From assembly GCF_013033515.1 (NCBI RefSeq), contig NZ_WQEG01000009.1, positions 1 to 64,000 on the forward strand: 64,000 nt of DNA, in the 5' to 3' direction. The notes under the pieces were generated by a model, which was not told where the DNA came from, searched no databases, and saw only the letters and a list, made by a program, of their open reading frames with translations. Origin of the DNA: Ruegeria sp. HKCCA6707. GTDB lineage: Bacteria > Pseudomonadota > Alphaproteobacteria > Rhodobacterales > Rhodobacteraceae. The position numbers and the translations under genes were made by a program. The number at the start of each line of letters is the position of its first letter. Position 1 is the stretch's first letter. Of the stretch, positions 17,326 to 25,406 are shown piece by piece.

Positions 17326-18408
17326 TTATCCATTGGCTCGGATCGGGATCAGGTGGTTGTCCCATTGGCAATTAGCTTGTGCGCTTAATTCAGGCTGAGC
17401 GGACAGCGTTCCAAAAGCGCCAGTGCCGGTGGTAAAGACCAGACCCTGAGGACCAGTGCCCAGGCCGCAGACATCTTCCAGCGTAAACGCATCCAGAAAG
17501 GCGGCTGTGGACACATCAAAACGATGCAGTGCGTTGCCGCGCGGGCAGGTGATGGCAACGATGTCACCCTTGGCGCTAAAGGCGATACTGCCAGCGTAAC
17601 CTTGTAGGTCGTGTTGCAAGTGATCTGGGGCGCTGATCAGCTGCGCTGTGCGTCCACGGGCATGCAGCCCCAGAAGTGGCGGATGTGCTGCCTGATCGCC
17701 TTGCCATTGCAGCGCAAAACCAACCAGACCGTCCTGTCGCACCGCCAGATGCCGGATCGAGTTCTTATGCAATTCCGGCGCCAAGTGAACCTGTTCCAGG
17801 ATCTGACCGTTCAGATCCATATAAGTCAGATTGGGACGCATCGTGGGCAGGTTCAGCTTTGTCCGACCACTGTCGGGATGGGTTTCGATCCCGCCATTGG
17901 CGACCACCAGTGTCTGACCATCGGGCATCAGCAGCATATCATGCGGTCCGATCCCCCCGGAGGGGAACTCTGCAAGCCGCACATAGCTTTCGGCATCCCA
18001 GACGCCGATCACGCCTTCACCGGCGTCGAAATCATTCTCGGTTGTGAAAAACGTGCTACCATCTTGGGAAAACACGCCATGACCATAGAAATGGCGTCCT
18101 TGTGGTGCGTGCAGATGTTGTTCGATCACGCCCCGGGCGCAGTTGATCACCAGGGCAAAGGTTCCGGGACGGCGCGCAAAACCGATGGCCTGCGCCTTGG
18201 TTGGATGGGCCGTCGCCGCATGTCCGCGGTCGGGAAGCAGCAACGCGAACAGGATCGCGCCATCGCCGTTCAGACCAGCAAGCCGATAGCTGTCGTCAGG
18301 AAATAGCGCTGCGGCCAGAAATTCGGGCGAGCCGACTGACGACCACCCTTGCGTGGGCGCCACAGTGGCGGCTGCCAGGCCGGTCAGAAAGGCGCGGCGT
18401 GTTGGCAT
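17326..18408 (-). CDS. DUF1513 protein with Tat signal, last gene of the imelysin operon
   Basis: A 360-residue DUF1513 protein with beta-propeller-like repeats. The N-terminus TRRAFLTGLAAATVA is a twin-arginine signal, so it is probably exported folded to the periplasm. Motifs include YGHGVFSQDG, GIGPHDMLLMPDG and ANGGIETHPDSGR, which match the family. DUF1513 genes are usually found with imelysin and di-haem oxidoreductase genes, as here. Its ATG lies 3 bases after the imelysin stop, so the two are co-transcribed. The molecular function is not established. Confidence 0.9.
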   Translation of the reverse strand: MPTRRAFLTGLAAATVAPTQGWSSVGSPEFLAAALFPDDSYRLAGLNGDGAILFALLLPDRGHAATAHPTKAQAIGFARRPGTFALVINCARGVIEQHLHAPQGRHFYGHGVFSQDGSTFFTTENDFDAGEGVIGVWDAESYVRLAEFPSGGIGPHDMLLMPDGQTLVVANGGIETHPDSGRTKLNLPTMRPNLTYMDLNGQILEQVHLAPELHKNSIRHLAVRQDGLVGFALQWQGDQAAHPPLLGLHARGRTAQLISAPDHLQHDLQGYAGSIAFSAKGDIVAITCPRGNALHRFDVSTAAFLDAFTLEDVCGLGTGPQGLVFTTGTGAFGTLSAQPELSAQANCQWDNHLIPIRANG

Positions 18409-18411
18409 GGC

Positions 18412-19410
18412 CTAGTCTCCGTCCAGAGAATTGAACCCCGCGCTGATACCCAGTTTCGGGCCAAGCGCGCCTGAGACTGTGGCGTGGATATCCAAAACCG
18501 CCTGTTGCAACGCCTCGATCCGAAACCGTGCGGCAGGATCGGCGACCCCGGCCAAGGCGGGGTCATCCAACGCCTGTGCCCGCTCGATCGCATCCGCGAA
18601 ACCGGCCTCAAGCGCGGTGGCCACATCGGGATGATCCAATGCAAGATGCGCCGCGAGATCTCGCAGCGCGATCAGGGACAGCACAACATGACGCGCGGAT
18701 CGCTCGGACCGACGTGCCTCGGCCCGGTTGGGGCGGGGGCGGTCAAAACTGCCCAATGGGCGGCCCAAACGCGTATTTCCGGTAAACTCCAGCCCTGTGA
18801 TCAGAGCTTTGTAAATCTCTTGGGTGGCCTCATCGGTATTGCGATAGGGGCTGTTTTCGCCGGGCTGTTCCAGCAGCAAAGCATAGCTCTGCCAATCCGC
18901 GTTGATGGCATCGGCGTTTCGGTCGATGTCGACGGATATGGCGCGGATCAGGCTGCAGCGGTATTCGGCCTCACCTTGCATGGCCGGATCTGCATCATAG
19001 AGCAGCCGTTCCAGCGCAAAGAAACCCCGTCCGGCGACTGAGGTTTCGGCAAAATCCTCGGGCGTGTAGATGACCGGATCGGCAGTGGCGATCAGTTGCG
19101 ACAGGGCTTTGCTGGTAAAACCCTTGGTGTCGGGCCAGAAGGCCAGCGCAAAGGCGCGGTCTTCAACTGCGGACGGGCCAAAGCGCAGGTGACTGGCCGA
19201 TATCCAGGCATCAAACGCCGCGTGGTAGGCTTGGCGCAGCTGGGGGGCTTGAGGATCACACTCCGCGCGGGCTGTATCGGCCAACGCATCACTTGCCGTA
19301 GCCAGCTGAGCGAAACGGGGCAGGATATGCGTGCGTGTTACCTGTTCTAGATCCTGTGCGAAAAGAGTTGCGGGCAGCAAAAGCGAAGCGGTCAGGGTGG
19401 CAAGGCGCAT
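18412..19410 (-). CDS. Imelysin family periplasmic protein
   Basis: A 332-residue imelysin (peptidase M75-like/EfeO-related) protein. Residues 1-18 are a signal peptide (LLLPATLFAQ). The body is helical with LRFGPSAVEDRAFALAFWPD and GRGFFALERLLYD, where the usual GxHxxE site appears as GFFALE, so the classic histidine is missing in this copy. It probably belongs to a high-affinity iron acquisition complex. It is the third gene of the minus-strand operon, starting 3 bases after the di-haem oxidoreductase gene. Confidence 0.88.
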   Translation of the reverse strand: MRLATLTASLLLPATLFAQDLEQVTRTHILPRFAQLATASDALADTARAECDPQAPQLRQAYHAAFDAWISASHLRFGPSAVEDRAFALAFWPDTKGFTSKALSQLIATADPVIYTPEDFAETSVAGRGFFALERLLYDADPAMQGEAEYRCSLIRAISVDIDRNADAINADWQSYALLLEQPGENSPYRNTDEATQEIYKALITGLEFTGNTRLGRPLGSFDRPRPNRAEARRSERSARHVVLSLIALRDLAAHLALDHPDVATALEAGFADAIERAQALDDPALAGVADPAARFRIEALQQAVLDIHATVSGALGPKLGISAGFNSLDGD

Positions 19411-19413
19411 GGA

Positions 19414-20976
19414 TCAAAGGCTTTCCAGAAACTGGATAAGAGCGTCACGGTCGGGCTTGGCCAGTGACACAACAGCATCGCGCGCCGCTTGCGCCTCACC
19501 GCCGTGCCAGAGGACGGCCTCCAGCAGCGACTGTGCGCGGCCGTCATGCAGAAACTGGGTATGGCCCGAGACTTGCGCGGTCAAGCCAACACCCCACAAA
19601 GGCGGCGTGCGCCATTCGCGCCCGGTGGCACGGGCTTCGGGGCGGTCATCCGCCAGACCGTCGCCCATATCGTGCAGCAACAGGTCGGTATAAGGCCAGA
19701 TCAGTTGGAAACTGTGTTCAGCCCGGTCCGGCATGCGATGGGTCACATGAGCCGGGGTGTGGCAGGCAGCGCAGCCTGAGGCGTGAAAGACCTCTTTGCC
19801 GCGCAGAACTTCAGGGTCATCAACGTCGCGCCGGGCCGGTACGCCAAGATTTCGACTGTAGAACGTGACAAGGTCCAGCCCGGTCTGATCGATCTCGAAC
19901 CCGCGCGCGTCCCCGTCGCCATGCGGGGCGCTGGTGCAGTTGGCCTGAGCCGTTGTGCAATCGCCATAAGCTGCGGAGAAAAGCGGGCTTGAGATGCCGA
20001 TGTCGCCAGCGAAGGCGCCCGCAGATTGTTCCATCACCGTTGGCATCCCAGCCTTGTGGCCAAACCGGCCCAACATGGGGGTGTCGAACTCGGTGGACCA
20101 GACGATGTTGGGGCGGCCCGAAATACCATCGCCATCTTTGTCATCTGGGTCGGCCTTTGCCAGCAGATCCTGCACCGGGATCGCCTCAAGCAGACCAAGG
20201 CCGATCATCTGCGGGGCCACGCGTGGGCTCAGCATCGCATCGGGGTGCAGCGGGCCATAGCCAAGATCAGCGGCGCGATAGGTCGGATTGCGCAGTGTTA
20301 CGACCTCGCCATCTGACAGCTGGACGGTGAGGTCTTCGTAAGTCACGTCCAGCCGGTATTCGGCAGGATGCCCGGGCAGAGCGAAATCCTGAAGCTGCCC
20401 GCCATAGGTGGGGTCGGGCAGGGTGGCGATGTAATCTGCGATCTCGGACGGCCCATCGGTGGGCAAGCCGGGGATCGAGATGCGCAGGAACATCGACACG
20501 GCACTGTCCTCGGACCCGTTGGGCGTATGCCCGCGCCCGTCTTTGATATGGCAGCGCTGGCAGGACCGCGCATTGTAAAGCGGCCCCAGCCCATCGGAGG
20601 CCAGGGTCGAGGACGGTGACGACACCCATATCTTTTTGAACAGCCCGTTGCCCACCTTGAAATCCAGCTCTTGCTCGAAGCTGAGATTGGCGGAAGGTTG
20701 CGAAAACGCATCGGCATCTGCCCGCAGGCGCACCGTGGCGGCCCCCGCTGGCAAGGCTTCGAACGGTTGTGGGGCGCTGTAATCCTGGGGCGTCGCGGTG
20801 GCGGATCTGATCCGCGCCTGCTCGGCTGCGGTTCTGGGTTGGGTGTTGAGGTGATGGTCTTGCAGCGCGGGCCAGTTAGCCTCATCCGCTATGGCCATGG
20901 TGGCCGTCAGGGCAGCCAGCGAGAACACGAGGGCAACGCAGGGTGTCCTCGGCTCGAGAAAGGTCAGGTTCCACAT
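19414..20976 (-). CDS. Di-haem oxidoreductase (DUF1111, putative thiol oxidoreductase)
   Basis: A 520-residue exported c-type cytochrome with two haem-binding motifs: CQRCH at residues 139-143 and CAACH near residue 405. The N-terminus has a hydrophobic signal segment at about 12-30 ending in MAIADE. The DUF1111 family is annotated as di-haem or thiol oxidoreductase and is related to MauG-like peroxidases. Next to imelysins it is thought to change the redox state of iron or its carrier. It lies 3 bases upstream of the second imelysin gene and 60 bases downstream of the first. Confidence 0.9.
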   Translation of the reverse strand: MWNLTFLEPRTPCVALVFSLAALTATMAIADEANWPALQDHHLNTQPRTAAEQARIRSATATPQDYSAPQPFEALPAGAATVRLRADADAFSQPSANLSFEQELDFKVGNGLFKKIWVSSPSSTLASDGLGPLYNARSCQRCHIKDGRGHTPNGSEDSAVSMFLRISIPGLPTDGPSEIADYIATLPDPTYGGQLQDFALPGHPAEYRLDVTYEDLTVQLSDGEVVTLRNPTYRAADLGYGPLHPDAMLSPRVAPQMIGLGLLEAIPVQDLLAKADPDDKDGDGISGRPNIVWSTEFDTPMLGRFGHKAGMPTVMEQSAGAFAGDIGISSPLFSAAYGDCTTAQANCTSAPHGDGDARGFEIDQTGLDLVTFYSRNLGVPARRDVDDPEVLRGKEVFHASGCAACHTPAHVTHRMPDRAEHSFQLIWPYTDLLLHDMGDGLADDRPEARATGREWRTPPLWGVGLTAQVSGHTQFLHDGRAQSLLEAVLWHGGEAQAARDAVVSLAKPDRDALIQFLESL

Positions 20977-21036
20977 GGTTTATGCCGCCAAAGCTGTGCA
21001 AGGTGAGCGTATGCGCGATACGCTCAACCACTGAGA

Positions 21037-22305
21037 TCACTGAAAAACAGCGTTTGGATTATCCAGGCTGTCCGAGCCTTCGAACGCCAGCTGCTCAAGG
21101 TCGAGCGCTGTCACAATCCGCTCGATGCTTTTGGTCTGATCAACAAGGCCGTTCACCCCACCCATAACCAAGGCTTCACCCGCTGCATTGCCGCGTTCCA
21201 GCATCTGGTCATAGGCAAACCCGGCTTCGGCGGTCGATTTGATACGGCCCAAAGCCTGCATGGTATTGGCCAGCTTGGTCTTCATCTCTGTGTCCAGCGC
21301 AGGGTCTGACGCTGCAACCAGATCCGACAGCGATGGGCCCGAAACCGAGCTGCCATCGATACGGGTATAGTGACCGAGATAGACGTTCTGAATGCCCAAT
21401 CCGTCATAGTAATGGTCGTTATGCGTGTTGTCTGCGAAACAGGAATGCTCTTCCTCGGGGTCGTTCAACATCAGACCAAGGCGCATCCGTTCGCCGGCTT
21501 GTTCGCCATAAGACAGCGATCCCATCCCTGTCAGGATAGCACTGATGCCTACCGTTTCATCTGCGTTCAGCGCGGCACGGGCGTCACCGTCTTCGGCCCA
21601 CTGGGCAACCATCCAATGCAGATCACTGACCAGCAGATCGGTGGCGGCCGTTAGATACTGAACACGCCGGTCGCAATTGCCATGGGTGCAGCTTTCGTCT
21701 TGTGCAAAATCTGTCCACGGGCGATCCCCGGCGCCCGGACCATGACCGTTCAGATCCTGACCCCACAGAAGAAACTCGATGGCGTGATAACCGGTTGCAA
21801 CGTTGGCCTCGATGCCATCCGCCTCGTGCAAGGTGTCGGACAACAGCGCGGGCGTGATCTGGGTGGCATCAATCGTTTGCCCTGACAGTGTGAAGCTTGG
21901 GTTGGCGATGACATTCAGCACGGCTAATTCGTTTTCATCCGTTGCCCCGCCATAGGTGGCGTCGACATAGTCGATCAGACCCTCATCCAGCGGCCACGCA
22001 TTCACTTTGCCTTCCCAGTCGTCAACGATGGGGTTGCCGAACCGGAAAACCTCGGTCTGTTGATAGGGAACCCGAGCAGCGATCCACGCCGTGCGCGCGG
22101 CGGCCAAGGTCGCGTCAGAAGGGGTCGCAATCAGCGCATTCACCGCAGTTTGCAATTTCTGAGCCGCGATCAGGCTGTCCTCGAATTTTGCCTCGGCAAT
22201 ATTGGCATATGTGTTCAATACATCAGCTTTGGTCGGAGCTTGGGCGAGAGCCGCCCCGACAAAGCACAAGCCCAATGCGCTTGTAGCAGTCAAAAGTCGA
22301 ATCAT
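21037..22305 (-). CDS. Imelysin family iron-regulated protein
   Basis: A 422-residue imelysin, first gene of the iron-type operon. A signal peptide covers about residues 1-21 (CFVGAALAQ). The conserved GYHAIEFLLWGQD contains the HxxE motif intact. Further blocks are GKVNAWPLDEGLIDYVD and ERMRLGLMLNDPEEEHSCFADNT split by short linkers, as in IrpA-like imelysins. It is longer than the second imelysin and retains the key histidine, so it is probably the main iron-binding component. A perfect palindrome lies about 75 bases upstream of the start codon. Confidence 0.92.
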   Translation of the reverse strand: MIRLLTATSALGLCFVGAALAQAPTKADVLNTYANIAEAKFEDSLIAAQKLQTAVNALIATPSDATLAAARTAWIAARVPYQQTEVFRFGNPIVDDWEGKVNAWPLDEGLIDYVDATYGGATDENELAVLNVIANPSFTLSGQTIDATQITPALLSDTLHEADGIEANVATGYHAIEFLLWGQDLNGHGPGAGDRPWTDFAQDESCTHGNCDRRVQYLTAATDLLVSDLHWMVAQWAEDGDARAALNADETVGISAILTGMGSLSYGEQAGERMRLGLMLNDPEEEHSCFADNTHNDHYYDGLGIQNVYLGHYTRIDGSSVSGPSLSDLVAASDPALDTEMKTKLANTMQALGRIKSTAEAGFAYDQMLERGNAAGEALVMGGVNGLVDQTKSIERIVTALDLEQLAFEGSDSLDNPNAVFQ

Positions 22306-22377
22306 GAGAGGTTTCTTTCCTTCAAAAAGTCTTGTGCGCGTGCGTCGAAACAGATCCGAAGCAGCCGCGTCAGATTT

Positions 22378-22394
22378 CTTAGTGAAATACTAAG
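22378..22394. promoter_or_regulatory. Candidate iron-responsive operator upstream of the imelysin operon
   Basis: The sequence CTTAGTGAAATACTAAG is a perfect inverted repeat with 6-base arms and a 5-base centre, set in an AT-rich stretch between two divergent genes. Its form recalls Irr/Fur-family boxes of alphaproteobacteria, and its position suits control of the minus-strand imelysin genes. The ZrgA-like gene on the other strand starts 130 bases away. The regulator has not been identified. Confidence 0.5.
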
Positions 22395-22524
22395 TTAAGT
22401 CAACCTGAGTTTTTTAGTCAGATTAATGAAGGCCGATCCCCCCATTTATGGTGAGTTTGTGCTTGGGCTGCTTTGGGCGAAGGAATAAGAATAGATTTTG
22501 AGTTTGCGTTCGAGTGATGTGGGA

Positions 22525-23052
22525 ATGAAAAGAATTTGGTTTGCGCTGATCTGTTTTCCCACAGCGGAGTCGTTGGCACAGTCTGCTCCCGGATCAGAAA
22601 TCTGGACCCCGGGTGTCGGACATCTAGCCATAGAGTTTTCAGGTTCCGATTTCTTGGTAACCTTGAAAGCACCCGGCGATGCGATTGTGGGATTTGATCA
22701 CCCGGCACGTAGCGACGAAGAGCGGGCGCAGGTAGCCGACGCTGTTTCCGAGCTTTCGAAACCCGAGACCGTATTGGCCATCCCTTACGATGCAGGGTGC
22801 ACAGCTTGGGCCGCAAATGTTGTCTTGAACGGGGATGCTTTTGGGAAAGGCCTGACTGTTGAACCTGATCACCTCGAGATCCGGGCAGAGTATCATTTTC
22901 GTTGCGATGCCGTTGATGCATTAACCACCATGCAGTTCCCGTTTTTCTCTCATTTCCCTTCGACGAACGTGTTGCGTGCGGACGTAAAGTTTAAAACCGG
23001 TGAGAGGGCGTTCGAGATAAAACGCACAGAACCGGTTCTGGTCTTCGAATAA
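22525..23052 (+). CDS. Secreted DUF2796 (ZrgA-like) protein
   Basis: A 175-residue exported protein. The ATG at 22525 (GTGGGA upstream) is preferred to an in-frame TTG at 22498, because it gives a short signal peptide ending near ESLAQ|SA. The body matches DUF2796/ZrgA, a family linked to zinc uptake: GHLAIEFSGSDFLVTLKAPG, IVGFDHPARSDEE, PYDAGCTAW and AEYHFRCDAVDAL. The His-rich loops of classical ZrgA are not visible, so a direct zinc-binding role is doubtful. It is divergent from the imelysin operon and could share its regulator. Confidence 0.7.
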   Translation: MKRIWFALICFPTAESLAQSAPGSEIWTPGVGHLAIEFSGSDFLVTLKAPGDAIVGFDHPARSDEERAQVADAVSELSKPETVLAIPYDAGCTAWAANVVLNGDAFGKGLTVEPDHLEIRAEYHFRCDAVDALTTMQFPFFSHFPSTNVLRADVKFKTGERAFEIKRTEPVLVFE

Positions 23053-23396
23053 GGTCAGCGTACCTCTGTTCAGGTCCCCATGCAGCCAGCCCGAAAAGTG
23101 CTCCAGGTATGAGAAGCGCAAATGCGCTTGCCGCAAATTGGTGGTGTTTGACACCTGGCCAATCGTCGAAACGCGCCGCCTCGGTAATTGGCTGGTCTCC
23201 ACACGAATGAAACAGCAATGGAAATTGCTTGGCTTGACGCGGACGTAACGTCCTGACGCGTTGGCCATGGCGCGATTGGAAGTGCGTGGAAGCAACAATT
23301 CCAACTTCGCTGCAATTCTGTCTCTTTTCGGTCAATTTTTTGGTTGATAGACATGAGGTGTCGGTGGTGTAATTGCTGATCAGTGCGGGCGGGAAA
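23053..23396. other. 344-base gap with no recognisable gene
   Basis: I see no gene, RNA or terminator here. Short open frames exist on both strands but have no ribosome site or family resemblance. Base composition is like the surrounding DNA. It may hold the promoter of the next gene. Confidence 0.5.
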
Positions 23397-23891
23397 ATGA
23401 GAACCGGAACAATCGGTCAAGCGGTAATTCTGTGGAAACAAACAGAAATAAACGGTCTTGAGGCGGCTCCTTTAGAGGATTTGACCTTGGGCGCTGTTTG
23501 GTCTTGGCGCGGTGTCGGCGCCAAGCTGGCATCGCTTGGTGAAGCGAGCCGTGCCAATATCCATCATGCGAACGCTGTCTTGTCGCAAGATACATCGGAA
23601 GTCATGGGCGAACACCAGCCGTTTGCGCGCCCGAGTTTACGCATCGAATTGTCAAACGGTGCTCAGCGTTTCCAAGCGGTTTTGATACAAATATCGTCAG
23701 ATGAAATGCCGGTTATGGTATTCGAAAATGGTACCCCGCTGCGTGATCAGGAATTTTGGATCAGCGCGCTTGAAGTTGAATCCGACGTGAGCGGTTTGGT
23801 TTCGGAATTCGACAACATCATTTCTTTTCCCGATCGCGGTCATTCGAAAGAGGCAGAGCCTCGGGTGCCTGCAGCGGTCGCAGCCGAATAG
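23397..23891 (+). CDS. Orphan protein resembling the N-terminal region of roseobacter Hint-domain proteins
   Basis: A 164-residue protein starting at ATG 23397 (GGGCGGG upstream). The opening WKQTEINGLEAAPLEDL plus LGAVWSWRG, and the later LRIELSNGAQRFQAVLIQI followed by PVMVFENGTP, recall from memory the N-terminal domain that precedes a Hint (hedgehog/intein) domain in many Rhodobacterales proteins. The Hint domain itself is absent, so this is either a stand-alone version or a shortened relative. The tail is acidic and low in complexity. The function is unknown and the family resemblance is uncertain. Confidence 0.55.
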   Translation: MRTGTIGQAVILWKQTEINGLEAAPLEDLTLGAVWSWRGVGAKLASLGEASRANIHHANAVLSQDTSEVMGEHQPFARPSLRIELSNGAQRFQAVLIQISSDEMPVMVFENGTPLRDQEFWISALEVESDVSGLVSEFDNIISFPDRGHSKEAEPRVPAAVAAE

Positions 23892-24097
23892 CATAGGTTT
23901 TCTTCGCCGTTACGGGCCAAGAAAAGCCTTATGTCCATCGACAAACCTGTTGACTCTGGTGTTTCGGCGAATATAAGCGCGGCTTCATTGGTGTTGGTGG
24001 CCCCTGCAAGGGGATGCCTGTCATGTGGGAAACCACAAGAGGACAACGCCCTTCATAGTTGCCCATCAGGGCATCGAACAAACGAAGGAGAACAGCC

Positions 24098-24718
24098 GTG
24101 ACCAAACGCACGTCTGCCAAGTATAAAATTGACCGCCGGATGGGCGAAAACATCTGGGGTCGTCCGAAATCCCCGGTCAACCGCCGCGAATACGGCCCCG
24201 GTCAGCACGGCCAGCGCCGCAAGGGCAAACTGTCGGACTTCGGTCTGCAGCTGCGCGCCAAGCAGAAGCTGAAAGGCTATTACGGCGACCTGACCGAGAA
24301 GCAGTTCCGTCGCATCTATGCCGAAGCCGAGCGTGTCAAAGGCGACACCGGTGAAAACTTGATCGGTCTGCTGGAGCGTCGCCTGGACGCAGTGGTTTAC
24401 CGCGCCAAATTTGTACCGACTGTCTTTGCTGCGCGTCAGTTCGTGAACCATGGCCACGTCAAGGTGAACGGCAAGCGGGTCAACATCCCCAGCTATCGCG
24501 TCAAAGAAGGCGACGTGATTGAAGTGCGCGACAAATCCAAGCAACTGGCTGTTGTTCTGGAAGCCGTTGGGCTGGCCGAGCGTGATGTGCCTGACTACAT
24601 CGACGCGGATCACTCGAAAATGACTGCCACCTTCGTGCGCGCCCCGGGTCTGAGCGATGTGCCTTACCCGGTGATGATGGAGCCGAACCTGGTCGTCGAA
24701 TTCTACGCGAAGAACTAA
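24098..24718 (+). CDS. rpsD: 30S ribosomal protein S4
   Basis: A 206-residue S4, the primary 16S rRNA-binding protein that nucleates small-subunit assembly. The GTG start at 24098 has AAGGAG eight bases upstream and gives the standard N-terminus [13 protein letters not shown]. The S4 N-terminal domain ([12 protein letters not shown]) and the S4 RNA-binding fold ([33 protein letters not shown]) are intact. It is alone here, not in the alpha operon, as is usual in this group. A terminator follows. Confidence 0.98.
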   Translation: MTKRTSAKYKIDRRMGENIWGRPKSPVNRREYGPGQHGQRRKGKLSDFGLQLRAKQKLKGYYGDLTEKQFRRIYAEAERVKGDTGENLIGLLERRLDAVVYRAKFVPTVFAARQFVNHGHVKVNGKRVNIPSYRVKEGDVIEVRDKSKQLAVVLEAVGLAERDVPDYIDADHSKMTATFVRAPGLSDVPYPVMMEPNLVVEFYAKN

Positions 24719-24742
24719 TTCTTCGCCGACACCGAAATTCCA

Positions 24743-24770
24743 AAGGCCGCGCATTTGCGCGGTCTTTCTT
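24743..24770 (+). terminator. Rho-independent terminator after rpsD
   Basis: AAGGCCGCGCATTTGCGCGG forms a stem with a 4-base loop and is followed by TCTTTCTT. It lies 24 bases after the rpsD stop codon. Confidence 0.85.
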
Positions 24771-24803
24771 GTTGGGGTTCCCTGCCCCAACGCGGCAAGC
24801 CGC
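24771..24803. repeat. Tandem small hairpins, possible member of an intergenic repeat family
   Basis: GTTGGGG...CCCCAAC forms one hairpin, immediately followed by CGCGGCAAGCCGC, which forms a second. The same order (a G-run/C-run hairpin, then a GCGGC-GCCGC hairpin, then a C-rich stretch) recurs at about 50823-50860. It lies between rpsD and the convergent Lrp gene. Confidence 0.5.
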
Positions 24804-24842
24804 TATCCCCACAGGGATCTTTAGGTCCAGGCAAAGGGTGGA

Positions 24843-25304
24843 TCAGATCGGCAAAGGCCGCCCTTCGGCAATGGCCTCCATCGCGAAATACGAGGTCACG
24901 CTATCCAACTCGACTTTGCTGATCAGGCGTTGGTATACCTCGTCGAACGACGCCATGTCCTGCGTTACCACCTTCAACTGGTAGTCATAGTCTCCTCCGA
25001 TACGATGGAAATCGACCACCTCGGGAATGGTCAAGACATGGCTGCGAAAGGCGTGCAGCCATTCGGTGGAATGGTGGCGGGTGCGCAGCATGACGAAAAC
25101 CACAAGGTTCAAACCTAGTTTTTCACGCGCGATCCGGGCGGTTGACCCTTTTAGGACGCCTGTGTCGTTCAGTGCCTTAAGTCGTCGCCAGCATGCGTTC
25201 TGCGACAGACCGACTCGATCTGCCAACTCGCGCTGGGACAGCGTTGCATCCTTTTGAAGCTCTCTGAGGAGTTTTGTGTCTATTTGATCTAAGATTTCAC
25301 TCAT
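24843..25304 (-). CDS. Lrp/AsnC family transcriptional regulator
   Basis: A 153-residue regulator, starting at ATG 25304 rather than the TTG two codons earlier. The N-terminal helix-turn-helix reads LSQRELADRVGLSQNACWRR (about residues 23-42). The C-terminal RAM/effector-binding domain contains VPEV-like TIPEVVDFHRIGGDYDYQL. Such proteins sense amino acids and control adjacent metabolic genes. It is divergent from the class-V aminotransferase gene across a 102-base AT-rich gap, so it probably regulates that gene. Confidence 0.93.
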   Translation of the reverse strand: MSEILDQIDTKLLRELQKDATLSQRELADRVGLSQNACWRRLKALNDTGVLKGSTARIAREKLGLNLVVFVMLRTRHHSTEWLHAFRSHVLTIPEVVDFHRIGGDYDYQLKVVTQDMASFDEVYQRLISKVELDSVTSYFAMEAIAEGRPLPI

Positions 25305-25406
25305 TTTCAATCAAATGACACAAAAACAAAGGAAAATAAACGGAAAACGAGGAAGTTATTGGAAGTCACAGGGGTCATATTTGGTTCAATCCACAGGAGA
25401 AACCTT

